A stretch of DNA of 7,481 nt from Lachnospiraceae bacterium. Lineage in GTDB: Bacteria > Bacillota > Clostridia > Lachnospirales > Lachnospiraceae. The stretch is taken from assembly GCA_017444545.1 (NCBI GenBank), contig JAFSWJ010000171.1, positions 1 to 7,481 on the forward strand, given 5' to 3'. Numbering within the stretch: position 1 is the first letter of the stretch; each line of letters opens with the position of its first letter. This document shows, piece by piece, positions 1 to 5,236 of the stretch. The notes under the pieces were generated by a model. The model saw only the letters and a program-made list of their open reading frames with translations, was not told where the DNA came from and searched no databases. The position numbers and the translations under genes were made by a program.

Positions 1-782
1 ACAAAAAGAGCGTAGCCATAGTCGGCTCGAGACAGTGCTCAATGTACGGGGCGAAGGTGGCGGAGTATTTCGGATCCGCTCTTGCCGCAAACGGAGTCCA
101 GATAATAAGCGGTATGGCGATGGGCATAGACGGAATATCGCAGAAGGCAGCCCTTGAGGCGGGAGGTGAGACCTTTGCGGTCCTGGGCTCCGGTCCCGAC
201 ATCGTTTATCCGAAAAGCAACGAGGGACTTTACAAAGAGATACTTGAGCAGGGAGGTATCCTGTCCGAGCAGCCGCCGGGTACGGCTCCTTTGGGAACGT
301 ATTTTGCGCAAAGAAACAGGATCATATCTGCCCTCTGTGATGCGCTGCTTGTGATCGAAGCCAGGATCCGTTCCGGAACCGGGATAACCGTCAGATATGC
401 CCTGGAGCAGGGAAAGGATGTGTTTGCGGTTCCGGGCAGGATCAACGATCCCATGTCAGCGGGAACAAACAGGCTCATAGCCGAGGGAGCCCTCATCGCT
501 TTGAGTCCGGACAGTATATTAAGCGAACTCTACAGAACCGTACCCGATGCCAGGATCATGGAAAAGGGGGAGCATGGGAAAAAGGTGCCGGTAAAGATCA
601 GCCTTTCGGGAAATGAGAAGCTCATCTATTCCCTGATGGATATGTATCCGAAAAAAACAGATGAATTCATGGCTCTTTCCGGTCTTTCTTTGCAGAGCGT
701 GCATGATGCGATCCTGAAGCTGCGTCTGCGGGGGCTTGTGGATGAATGCGGCAAGAATAATTATGTCAGGAAGAAATTATAG
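1..782 (+). CDS. dprA: DNA processing protein DprA (Smf), 5' end missing
   Basis: DprA binds incoming single-stranded DNA during natural transformation and loads RecA; it is cytoplasmic. The reading frame is open from base 3 with no start codon needed, so the gene begins upstream of the window; 259 residues are visible and roughly the first 100, including the usual N-terminal SAM-like domain, are missing. The Rossmann-like core is clear: a VAIVGSR motif at visible residues 4-10, SGMAMGID at 36-43, then VLGSG, YP, SEQPPG, RNRIIS, an SGTGIT segment and FAVPGR, all in the family order. The last ~65 residues resemble the C-terminal winged-helix (DML1-like) domain, ending with a YVRKKL tail. The stop is TAG at 780-782. 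An internal ATG at 42 lies inside the first conserved motif region and is not the real start. DprA next to topA is conserved in many Firmicutes. Presence of dprA alone does not show that the organism is competent. Confidence 0.95.
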   Translation, partial: KKSVAIVGSRQCSMYGAKVAEYFGSALAANGVQIISGMAMGIDGISQKAALEAGGETFAVLGSGPDIVYPKSNEGLYKEILEQGGILSEQPPGTAPLGTYFAQRNRIISALCDALLVIEARIRSGTGITVRYALEQGKDVFAVPGRINDPMSAGTNRLIAEGALIALSPDSILSELYRTVPDARIMEKGEHGKKVPVKISLSGNEKLIYSLMDMYPKKTDEFMALSGLSLQSVHDAILKLRLRGLVDECGKNNYVRKKL

Positions 783-815
783 ATAACTGATCCTGTGATG
801 AAAAAATTCTTTGAC

Positions 816-844
816 TTGTCGATATAAAAAAAGTAGTGTATAGT
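816..844 (+). promoter_or_regulatory. Probable sigma-A promoter of topA
   Basis: TTGTCG (816-821, 4 of 6 to the -35 consensus) is followed after 17 bp by TATAGT (839-844, 5 of 6 to the -10 consensus). The predicted transcript would start near 851, leaving a leader of about 40 nt before the topA ATG. The gap is clearly more A+T-rich than the flanking genes. An overlapping TTGACT at 811-816 is a better -35 by sequence but sits 22 bp from TATAGT, or 17 bp from a poor TAGTGT. No terminator follows dprA, so topA may also be read through from upstream. Confidence 0.5.
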
Positions 845-880
845 ATCAAACGGTTTAAATTCGAACAAATATATTAAGGA

Positions 881-895
881 AGTAATCTGAAAATG
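881..895 (+). promoter_or_regulatory. Weak CodY-box-like sequence over topA start
   Basis: Bases 881-895 (AGTAATCTGAAAATG) match the CodY consensus AATTTTCWGAAAATT at 11 of 15 positions, with the core TCTGAAAAT intact on the right side. The site begins inside the topA Shine-Dalgarno and covers the start codon, so binding there could block the topA transcript. Functional CodY sites in B. subtilis often carry several mismatches, but the surrounding A-rich ribosome-binding context makes a chance match quite possible. Confidence 0.22.
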
Positions 896-2959
896 GCAAA
901 AAATCTGGTAATAGTCGAGTCTCCCGCAAAGGTGAAGACCATCAGGAAGTTCCTGGGGAGCAATTATGAAGTCTGTGCGTCGATGGGGCATGTCAGGGAT
1001 CTGCCCAAATCCCAGCTTGGAGTTGATGTGGATAATGACTTTGAACCCAAGTATATAACGATCCGGGGAAAGGGTGATCTGCTGGCAACTCTTCGAAAGC
1101 AGGTGAAAAAGGCGGATACCATATATCTTGCAACCGACCCGGACCGCGAGGGAGAGGCTATATCATGGCATCTGCTCACAGCATTGAAGCTTGAACCGGG
1201 ACAGACGGACAAAAACGTAAAGAGGATAACTTTTAACGAGATCACAAAAAGTGCGATAAAGAAATCACTGAAGGAGCCCAAGGAGTTGAACATGGACCTG
1301 GTTGATGCCCAGCAGGCAAGAAGGGTCCTTGACAGGATGGTGGGCTACAACATATCACCGCTGCTTTGGGCAAAGATCAAAAGAGGTCTTTCGGCTGGAA
1401 GGGTGCAGTCGGTCGCGTTGCGTATAATCTGTGACAGAGAGGATGAGATAGAAGCCTTCATCCCTGATGAATACTGGACCATAGATGCATCTGTCGATGT
1501 GAAGGGTGAAAAAAAGCCTCTTGAGATCAGATTTTATGGTGATGCAAACGGAAAGATCGAAGTCAAAGACAGGAAACAGGCGGACGAGATCAGGAAATTC
1601 TGCGAAACAGCGGATTTTTGTGTCAAAGAGATAAAAAAGGGAGAGAGGATCAGAAAAAGCCCGCTTCCCTTTACTACGAGTACGATGCAGCAGGAAGCGA
1701 GCAAGGTGCTGAATTTTTCGACACAAAAGACCATGAGGGTTGCGCAGCAGCTGTATGAGGACGGATACATCTCATATCTGAGGACAGACTCCACAAGAGT
1801 GTCCGACGAGGCAAAGCAGGCCGCAGGAGAGTACATCGCATCTGAGTATGGTGAAAAATATCTGGGAGAGGAAAAAAACGTAAAGAATAATGAGGGCAGG
1901 AACGTCCAGGATGCACATGAAGCCATCAGACCCACGGATATCTCCCATACACCGGCTTCGCTCAAGCCGTCCTTTTCAAACGATCAGTACAGGCTTTATC
2001 AGCTCATATGGAAGAGGTTTGTTTCCAGCAGGATGTCAAATGCCGTTTATGATACGACAAATGTAAAGATATCCGCTTCCGACAGATACATATTTACCGT
2101 GAGTGCCTCAAAGATCAGATTTGACGGTTTTTTAAGCGTATACAAACCCTCGGATGAAGAGGAAAAGGAATCAAACGTACTTTCTAACAATCTGAGTGAA
2201 AAGAGCGTTCTGAAGCTTGCAGGCATAGAGCAGAAACAGCATTTCACCCAGCCTCCCGCCCACTATACGGAGGCGACCCTTGTCAGGGCTTTGGAGGAGC
2301 AGGGCATAGGAAGACCCAGTACCTACGCTCCGACCATTACGACCCTGCTCGCAAGGAGATATGTAACAAAAGAAGCAAAGAATCTTTATGTGACCGAAAT
2401 GGGAAATGCGGTCAACAATATAATGAAGGACGCATTTCCGGAGATCGTTGATGCTAAGTTTACGGCGACCATGGAATCTCTCCTTGATGAGGTGGAGGAC
2501 GGAAAGGTCAAGTGGAAAAGTGTCATCGAAAACTTTTATCCCGATCTTGAGGAAGCCATAAAAAAAGCGGAAAAAGAGATCGAAGAGGTAAAGATTTCCG
2601 ATGAAGAGACCGATATAATATGTGAAAAGTGCGGCCGCAACATGGTGATCAAATATGGTCCCCATGGAAAGTTTCTGGCCTGTCCCGGTTTCCCGGACTG
2701 CCAGAATACCAAGCCGTATTTTGAACCTATCGGAGTCAGCTGTCCGAAATGCGGCAAGGACGTTGTCATGAAGATGTCCAAAAAGGGGCGCAGGTATTAC
2801 GGGTGTCTTGGATATCCTGACTGCGACTTTCTCTCCTGGGCAAGACCCTCAAATGAGAAATGTCCTGTCTGCGGCAGCATGATGGTCGAAAGAGGAGCAC
2901 ATCTGGTCTGTTCAAACGAGGAATGCAAGCATTCAGTCAAAAAAGAAGAGAAGGACTAA
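893..2959 (+). CDS. topA: DNA topoisomerase I (type IA)
   Basis: TopA relaxes negatively supercoiled DNA by cutting one strand through a 5'-phosphotyrosine link. The 688-residue product has the usual length (B. subtilis TopA is about 690). The N-terminal TOPRIM domain (about 1-140) shows VIVESPAK with the catalytic Glu9, and DPDREGE with Asp82, Asp84 and Glu86. The RRVLDR and SAGRVQS motifs follow at about 143-175. The active-site tyrosine is Tyr295 in GYISYLRTDST (codon 1775-1777). GIGRPSTYAP lies near 471-480. The C-terminus carries three four-cysteine zinc ribbons: Cys577/580/597/603, Cys617/620/638/644 and Cys657/660/673/678, all intact. The start is ATG 893 with AAGGAAG at 876-882, 10 bp upstream, and the expected MAKNLVIVESPAK beginning. 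It lies 110 bp after dprA and 62 bp before codY. No terminator separates it from codY, so the two may share transcripts in addition to the separate codY promoter. Confidence 0.98.
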   Translation: MAKNLVIVESPAKVKTIRKFLGSNYEVCASMGHVRDLPKSQLGVDVDNDFEPKYITIRGKGDLLATLRKQVKKADTIYLATDPDREGEAISWHLLTALKLEPGQTDKNVKRITFNEITKSAIKKSLKEPKELNMDLVDAQQARRVLDRMVGYNISPLLWAKIKRGLSAGRVQSVALRIICDREDEIEAFIPDEYWTIDASVDVKGEKKPLEIRFYGDANGKIEVKDRKQADEIRKFCETADFCVKEIKKGERIRKSPLPFTTSTMQQEASKVLNFSTQKTMRVAQQLYEDGYISYLRTDSTRVSDEAKQAAGEYIASEYGEKYLGEEKNVKNNEGRNVQDAHEAIRPTDISHTPASLKPSFSNDQYRLYQLIWKRFVSSRMSNAVYDTTNVKISASDRYIFTVSASKIRFDGFLSVYKPSDEEEKESNVLSNNLSEKSVLKLAGIEQKQHFTQPPAHYTEATLVRALEEQGIGRPSTYAPTITTLLARRYVTKEAKNLYVTEMGNAVNNIMKDAFPEIVDAKFTATMESLLDEVEDGKVKWKSVIENFYPDLEEAIKKAEKEIEEVKISDEETDIICEKCGRNMVIKYGPHGKFLACPGFPDCQNTKPYFEPIGVSCPKCGKDVVMKMSKKGRRYYGCLGYPDCDFLSWARPSNEKCPVCGSMMVERGAHLVCSNEECKHSVKKEEKD

Positions 2960-2963
2960 TTGC

Positions 2964-2992
2964 TTGTACAAATTGCGAAATTGTGCTAAAAT
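2964..2992 (+). promoter_or_regulatory. Extended -10 promoter of codY
   Basis: TGTGC immediately precedes TAAAAT (2987-2992), giving a complete TRTGn extended -10 element with a 5-of-6 -10 box. The -35 region 17 bp upstream (TTGTAC, 2964-2969) is poor, as is common when the -10 is extended. Transcription would start near 2999, about 23 nt before the TTG at 3022. This placement requires codY to start downstream of 2999 and so supports the chosen start codon. Three AAATTG copies (2970-2975, 2978-2983, 2989-2994) and the palindrome TTGTACAA (2964-2971) overlap the promoter. Confidence 0.6.
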
Positions 2993-3021
2993 TGCAAAAA
3001 AAGATAAGCAGGTTTTGTATT

Positions 3022-3804
3022 TTGGGCAATATTGAACTTTTAGACAAGACAAGAAAGATAAACAAGCTCCTTCACAATAATAAAAAGAGCAAAGTGGTTT
3101 TTGATGACATGTGTGTCGTGATGAAGGATATCCTTTCTTCAAATGTCATATGTCTCTCAAAAAAAGGAAAGATCCTGGGTCAGGGACTCGGGGTCACGGA
3201 GGAAAAGGAAAGGCCTGTCTTTGGTACGGCAAGAGGTGATTTCATAGACGAGGTGCAGAACGAGAGACTCCTGGGTATCCTTTCCACAAAAGAAAACGTA
3301 AACCTCCAGACTCTGGGCTTTGATGAAAAGATAGCTGAAGCCTACAAGGCTTTGATCACACCCATAGATATAGGCGGAAACAGACTCGGGACCCTGTTCT
3401 TTTACCGGAGCGGGGAGGAGTATTCCATCGAGGACATCATCCTGTGCGAGTACGGAGCCACGGTGGTCAGTCTCGAGATGCTCAGGTCCGTCAGGGAAGA
3501 GGATGAGATGGAAAACCGCCTGAGCCTTGCGATAGAAGGTGCGCTGGCAGCTCTTTCCTATTCGGAAAAGGAAGCGGTGATCAGGGTGTTTGATGAGCTT
3601 GGAGGATGCGAAGGCATAGTGGTCGCATCAAGGATAGCAGACCAGTCAAACATCACCAGATCCGTGATAGTAAATGCTCTCAGGAAATTTGAGAGTGCGG
3701 GGATCATAGAGGCAAAGTCCTCCGGGATGAAGGGAACTTATATCAGGGTCCTGAACCCTCAGGTGTTTGATGAGATAGAAGGATTGAAAAATAAAGCCGT
3801 GTAA
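3022..3804 (+). CDS. codY: GTP/branched-chain amino acid-sensing transcriptional regulator CodY
   Basis: CodY is the global nutrient-status regulator of Firmicutes: it binds DNA when branched-chain amino acids, and often GTP, are plentiful. The N-terminal GAF domain spans about residues 1-155 (LLDKTRKINKLL near the start, GGNRLGTL at 118-125, CEYGATVV at 142-149). A linker helix leads to the C-terminal winged helix, with the recognition region at about 202-221 (TRSVIVNALRKFESAG) and GMKGTYI at 235-241, near-identical to B. subtilis CodY. The frame is open far upstream into topA with an ATG at 2860, but family homology begins only at about 3022. TTG 3022 gives MGNIELLDKTRK and 260 residues, against 259 in B. 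subtilis. An AGG at 3010-3012 with 9-bp spacing is the only, weak, Shine-Dalgarno. The recognition-helix serine (Ser214 here) is conserved. The 60-80 region that contacts the amino acid ligand differs from B. subtilis. Identity is certain; the start codon is likely but inferred. Confidence 0.95.
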   Translation: MGNIELLDKTRKINKLLHNNKKSKVVFDDMCVVMKDILSSNVICLSKKGKILGQGLGVTEEKERPVFGTARGDFIDEVQNERLLGILSTKENVNLQTLGFDEKIAEAYKALITPIDIGGNRLGTLFFYRSGEEYSIEDIILCEYGATVVSLEMLRSVREEDEMENRLSLAIEGALAALSYSEKEAVIRVFDELGGCEGIVVASRIADQSNITRSVIVNALRKFESAGIIEAKSSGMKGTYIRVLNPQVFDEIEGLKNKAV

Positions 3805-3844
3805 AGCGGATATCATAGTTCCGAAACGGACATCGGATATGAAG

Positions 3845-3880
3845 AAAAGGGATTTTACCGTTTGATAAAGTCCCTTTTTT
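3845..3880 (+). terminator. Intrinsic terminator after codY
   Basis: A 13-bp stem pairs 3845-3857 (AAAAGGGATTTTA) with 3866-3878, containing one G-T wobble and an 8-nt loop at 3858-3865. A run of six T residues (3875-3880) closes it. The hairpin lies 40 bp after the codY stop. It should end topA-codY transcripts and isolate the flagellar operon from them. The A-rich left arm could give weaker termination in the opposite direction as well, but there is no minus-strand gene here. Confidence 0.88.
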
Positions 3881-3894
3881 GTATTCATAATTTA

Positions 3895-3923
3895 TTGACA
3901 TAGTATTTTTATGTAGCCACAAT
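3895..3923 (+). promoter_or_regulatory. Weak candidate upstream promoter for flgB operon
   Basis: A perfect -35 hexamer TTGACA (3895-3900) begins 14 bp after the codY terminator. The best partner at 17 bp is CACAAT (3918-3923, 4 of 6). Start of transcription would be near 3930, giving a leader of about 105 nt before flgB. The -10 is poor, so this is a secondary candidate beside the better promoter at 3968-3995. Confidence 0.3.
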
Positions 3924-3939
3924 ATATGGTGGTGAAAAA

Positions 3940-3950
3940 GTATCAGATAC
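3940..3950. other. 11-bp perfect palindrome upstream of flgB promoter
   Basis: GTATC-A-GATAC is perfectly symmetric about base 3945. It ends 17 bp before the -35 box of the main flgB promoter and lies just downstream of the predicted start of the weaker one. The position suits an activator site for the first or a roadblock for the second. I do not recognise a named regulator for this half-site. Confidence 0.3.
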
Positions 3951-3967
3951 AAGTATAGTGTGTTTTA

Positions 3968-3995
3968 TTGACTTTTCGGGTTTAGGAATTATAAT
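3968..3995 (+). promoter_or_regulatory. Main sigma-A-type promoter of the flgB operon
   Basis: TTGACT (3968-3973, 5 of 6) is separated by 16 bp from a perfect TATAAT (3990-3995). The predicted start is about 4001-4003, giving a leader of about 33 nt before the flgB ATG. The elements are housekeeping-type; no flagellar sigma-28 pattern (TAAA with GCCGATAT) with suitable spacing was seen in this gap. That fits an early flagellar operon made before the flagellar sigma factor is active. Confidence 0.75.
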
Positions 3996-4000
3996 GGTTA

Positions 4001-4015
4001 TGTCCTTTGCGGACA
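4001..4015 (+). other. Small hairpin or operator at the 5' end of the flagellar transcript
   Basis: TGTCC (4001-4005) and GGACA (4011-4015) form a perfect 5-bp inverted repeat around a TTTGC loop. It starts 6 bp after the -10 box, so the transcript would begin essentially with this stem. It could protect the 5' end of the mRNA, or as DNA serve as an operator over the start point. It ends 9 nt before the flgB Shine-Dalgarno and does not sequester it. Confidence 0.35.
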
Positions 4016-4024
4016 ACGGATTTT

Positions 4025-4030
4025 GGAGGT
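4025..4030 (+). promoter_or_regulatory. flgB ribosome binding site (decides the start)
   Basis: GGAGGT lies 4 bp before ATG 4035. An in-frame TTG at 4023 and GTG at 4029 overlap this Shine-Dalgarno itself, so neither can use it. ATG 4035 is therefore the start, although the spacing is on the short side. Confidence 0.8.
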
Positions 4031-4034
4031 GCTG

Positions 4035-4424
4035 ATGGTCAATTCAGGGATCTACAATTACATCGATGTTCTCGACAAGGCGGCCGATGCTGCCGAACTT
4101 CGGAACAAGACTATAGCGAACAATATCGCAAATGTTGACACTCCCCATTACAAAAGACAGGATGTGTCGTTTGCCGAAAATCTCCAGAGAGCGCTGAAAA
4201 ATTCAAGATTCAAGCCTCTCGACCAGAAGATTGATTCACTGAAGATGTCTAGGCTTAAAGGAACGGTGTTTACCGACAGTGAAGGCTATTCCTACAGGCT
4301 TGACGGAAACAATGTGGATATAGATACGGAAAACGTGCAGATGGCTGCAAACCAGCTTGTATATAACGGACTTACACAGAGCATGGATGCGGAGTTTACA
4401 AACATCAGATCGGTGCTCAAGTAG
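4035..4424 (+). CDS. flgB: Flagellar basal-body rod protein FlgB
   Basis: FlgB is a proximal rod protein of the flagellar basal body, exported by the flagellar type III system and assembled beside FliE on the MS ring. The product from ATG 4035 is 129 residues, the same length as B. subtilis FlgB. The N-terminal rod signature NNIANVDTP is at residues 29-37, within a region that starts SGIYNYIDVLDKAADA. The C-terminal part has the family stretch RLDGNNVDIDTE followed by MAANQLVYNGL at about 88-113. Both terminal heptad-rich helices typical of rod proteins are present, and there is no signal peptide, as expected. A longer reading from TTG 4023 would add MEVL but overlaps the ribosome binding site. 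It is the first gene of the flagellar operon and is followed by flgC after 15 bp. Confidence 0.96.
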   Translation: MVNSGIYNYIDVLDKAADAAELRNKTIANNIANVDTPHYKRQDVSFAENLQRALKNSRFKPLDQKIDSLKMSRLKGTVFTDSEGYSYRLDGNNVDIDTENVQMAANQLVYNGLTQSMDAEFTNIRSVLK

Positions 4425-4437
4425 AAAGGCGGTGATT
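4423..4437 (+). promoter_or_regulatory. Unusually extended Shine-Dalgarno of flgC
   Basis: Bases 4423-4437 (AGAAAGGCGGTGATT) match 13 of 15 positions of the complement of the 16S rRNA 3' tail (AGAAAGGAGGTGATC), far more than the usual 5-7. The match overlaps the flgB stop codon TAG (4422-4424) and ends 2 bp before the flgC ATG. The single internal mismatch (C4430) lies in the core GGAGG. Confidence 0.7.
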
Positions 4438-4439
4438 AA

Positions 4440-4898
4440 ATGGGCATATTTAACAGCTTCAGTATAAATGCTTCAGGACTTACGGCCGAGCGCTTCAGGA
4501 TGGATGTCATAGCTGAAAACGTGGCAAATTCCGAAACGACACGGACCGAGGATGGTACACCCTATGTCAGAAAGGTCGTATCCTTCAGGGAGAGACAGAA
4601 TCCCGTTGCTTCTTTTTCGAGCATGTTGGCCTCCACTCAGAGCAAATACAACAGGTTTGTGGGTTCGGGTGTCAAGGTTGGCGGTGTTTACCATGATGTT
4701 ACCACCGAGATGAAGATGGTCTATGATCCGTCCCATCCCGATGCTGATGAGAACGGATATGTCTGGTATCCGAACGTGGATATCGTGACTGAGATGACAA
4801 ACCTGATCGATGCAAGCCGTGCTTACGAGGCAAATGCAACAGCTTTCAATACCAGCAAGCAGATCGCCTTAAAGGGGCTTGAAGTAGGACAGGCATGA
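4440..4898 (+). CDS. flgC: Flagellar basal-body rod protein FlgC
   Basis: FlgC is a proximal rod protein that stacks with FlgB and FlgF between the MS ring and the distal rod. The 152-residue product is the normal length. The N-terminus reads SINASGLTAERFRMDVIAEN, with the rod signature ENVANSETTRT at 26-36 followed by GTPYVRK. The family-specific YDPSHPDAD is at 95-103, then GYVWYPNVD, and the C-terminal helix carries EMTNLIDASRAYEAN near 118-132 and KGLEVG at the end. No signal peptide is present, consistent with type III export. It sits 15 bp after flgB and 11 bp before fliE. Its very strong Shine-Dalgarno suggests high translation independent of flgB, which is inference. Confidence 0.97.
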   Translation: MGIFNSFSINASGLTAERFRMDVIAENVANSETTRTEDGTPYVRKVVSFRERQNPVASFSSMLASTQSKYNRFVGSGVKVGGVYHDVTTEMKMVYDPSHPDADENGYVWYPNVDIVTEMTNLIDASRAYEANATAFNTSKQIALKGLEVGQA

Positions 4899-4909
4899 GG
4901 AGGTAGTTT

Positions 4910-5224
4910 ATGGATATCACTTCTTTTTACAATCTGACATCGGATGCGGTAAAGGGTGCTGCCAGAAATTCCTCTACGGCAACCATTTCCGATGAAAAGA
5001 ATTTCAGTCTTTTTCTTGATGCGGCAAAGAACCAGATAAACGAGACGAACGGATATCTGCAGGATCAGGAAAACGAAGAGATCAAATTTGCCCTCGGTCT
5101 GACGGAAAATACACACGATCTTGCAGTGGCACAGGCAAAGGCACAGACTTCGCTTCAGTATACGGTGGCTCTTCGTGACAGATTCCTTGAATACTACCGT
5201 GAGATAATGCAGATGCAGATCTGA
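4910..5224 (+). CDS. fliE: Flagellar hook-basal body complex protein FliE
   Basis: FliE joins the FliF ring to the rod and is among the first proteins exported by the flagellar type III apparatus. The product is 104 residues, the usual size. Family features are the INETN segment at 43-47, the NTHDLAVAQAKAQ stretch starting at residue 67, and the C-terminal EIMQMQI, which matches the conserved EIMxMQI ending almost exactly. The N-terminal ~30 residues are polar and variable, as in other FliE proteins. AGGAGGT (4898-4904) lies 5 bp before ATG and overlaps the flgC stop by one base, so translation of the two is probably coupled. fliF follows after 12 bp. Confidence 0.96.
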   Translation: MDITSFYNLTSDAVKGAARNSSTATISDEKNFSLFLDAAKNQINETNGYLQDQENEEIKFALGLTENTHDLAVAQAKAQTSLQYTVALRDRFLEYYREIMQMQI

Positions 5225-5236
5225 TGGAGGCATTAA

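Noticed and set aside
42..44. ATG as the start of dprA
   Set aside because: The frame is open upstream to base 3 and encodes the conserved VAIVGSR motif before this ATG, so the gene starts outside the window.
783..815. Terminator after dprA
   Set aside because: No stable stem with a following T run is visible; only a short A/T-rich stretch.
2973..3002. Terminator between topA and codY
   Set aside because: The imperfect dyad is followed by an A run, not T, and it overlaps a promoter; it cannot act as a + strand intrinsic terminator.
3807..3840. Repeated CGGATAT (3807-3813, 3834-3840) and a TCCG-AAA-CGGA mini-hairpin
   Set aside because: Very short, in the codY 3' untranslated region upstream of a strong terminator; no sign of function.
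3805..4022. Sigma-28 flagellar promoter
   Set aside because: TAAA and CGGATAT occur near 3802-3840 but with the wrong spacing and an imperfect -10, and they lie before the terminator.
4023..4025. TTG 4023 as the start of flgB
   Set aside because: It overlaps the GGAGGT Shine-Dalgarno at 4025-4030; ATG 4035 gives the normal 129-residue protein.
3881..4034. CodY box at the flgB promoter
   Set aside because: CodY represses the fla/che operon in B. subtilis, so I looked; the best match (3889-3903) is only 9 of 15 and the next 7 of 15, too weak to call.
3881..4034. Cyclic di-GMP riboswitch before the flagellar operon
   Set aside because: These occur upstream of clostridial flagellar operons, but the gap shows no conserved GEMM core and the predicted main leader of about 33 nt is too short.
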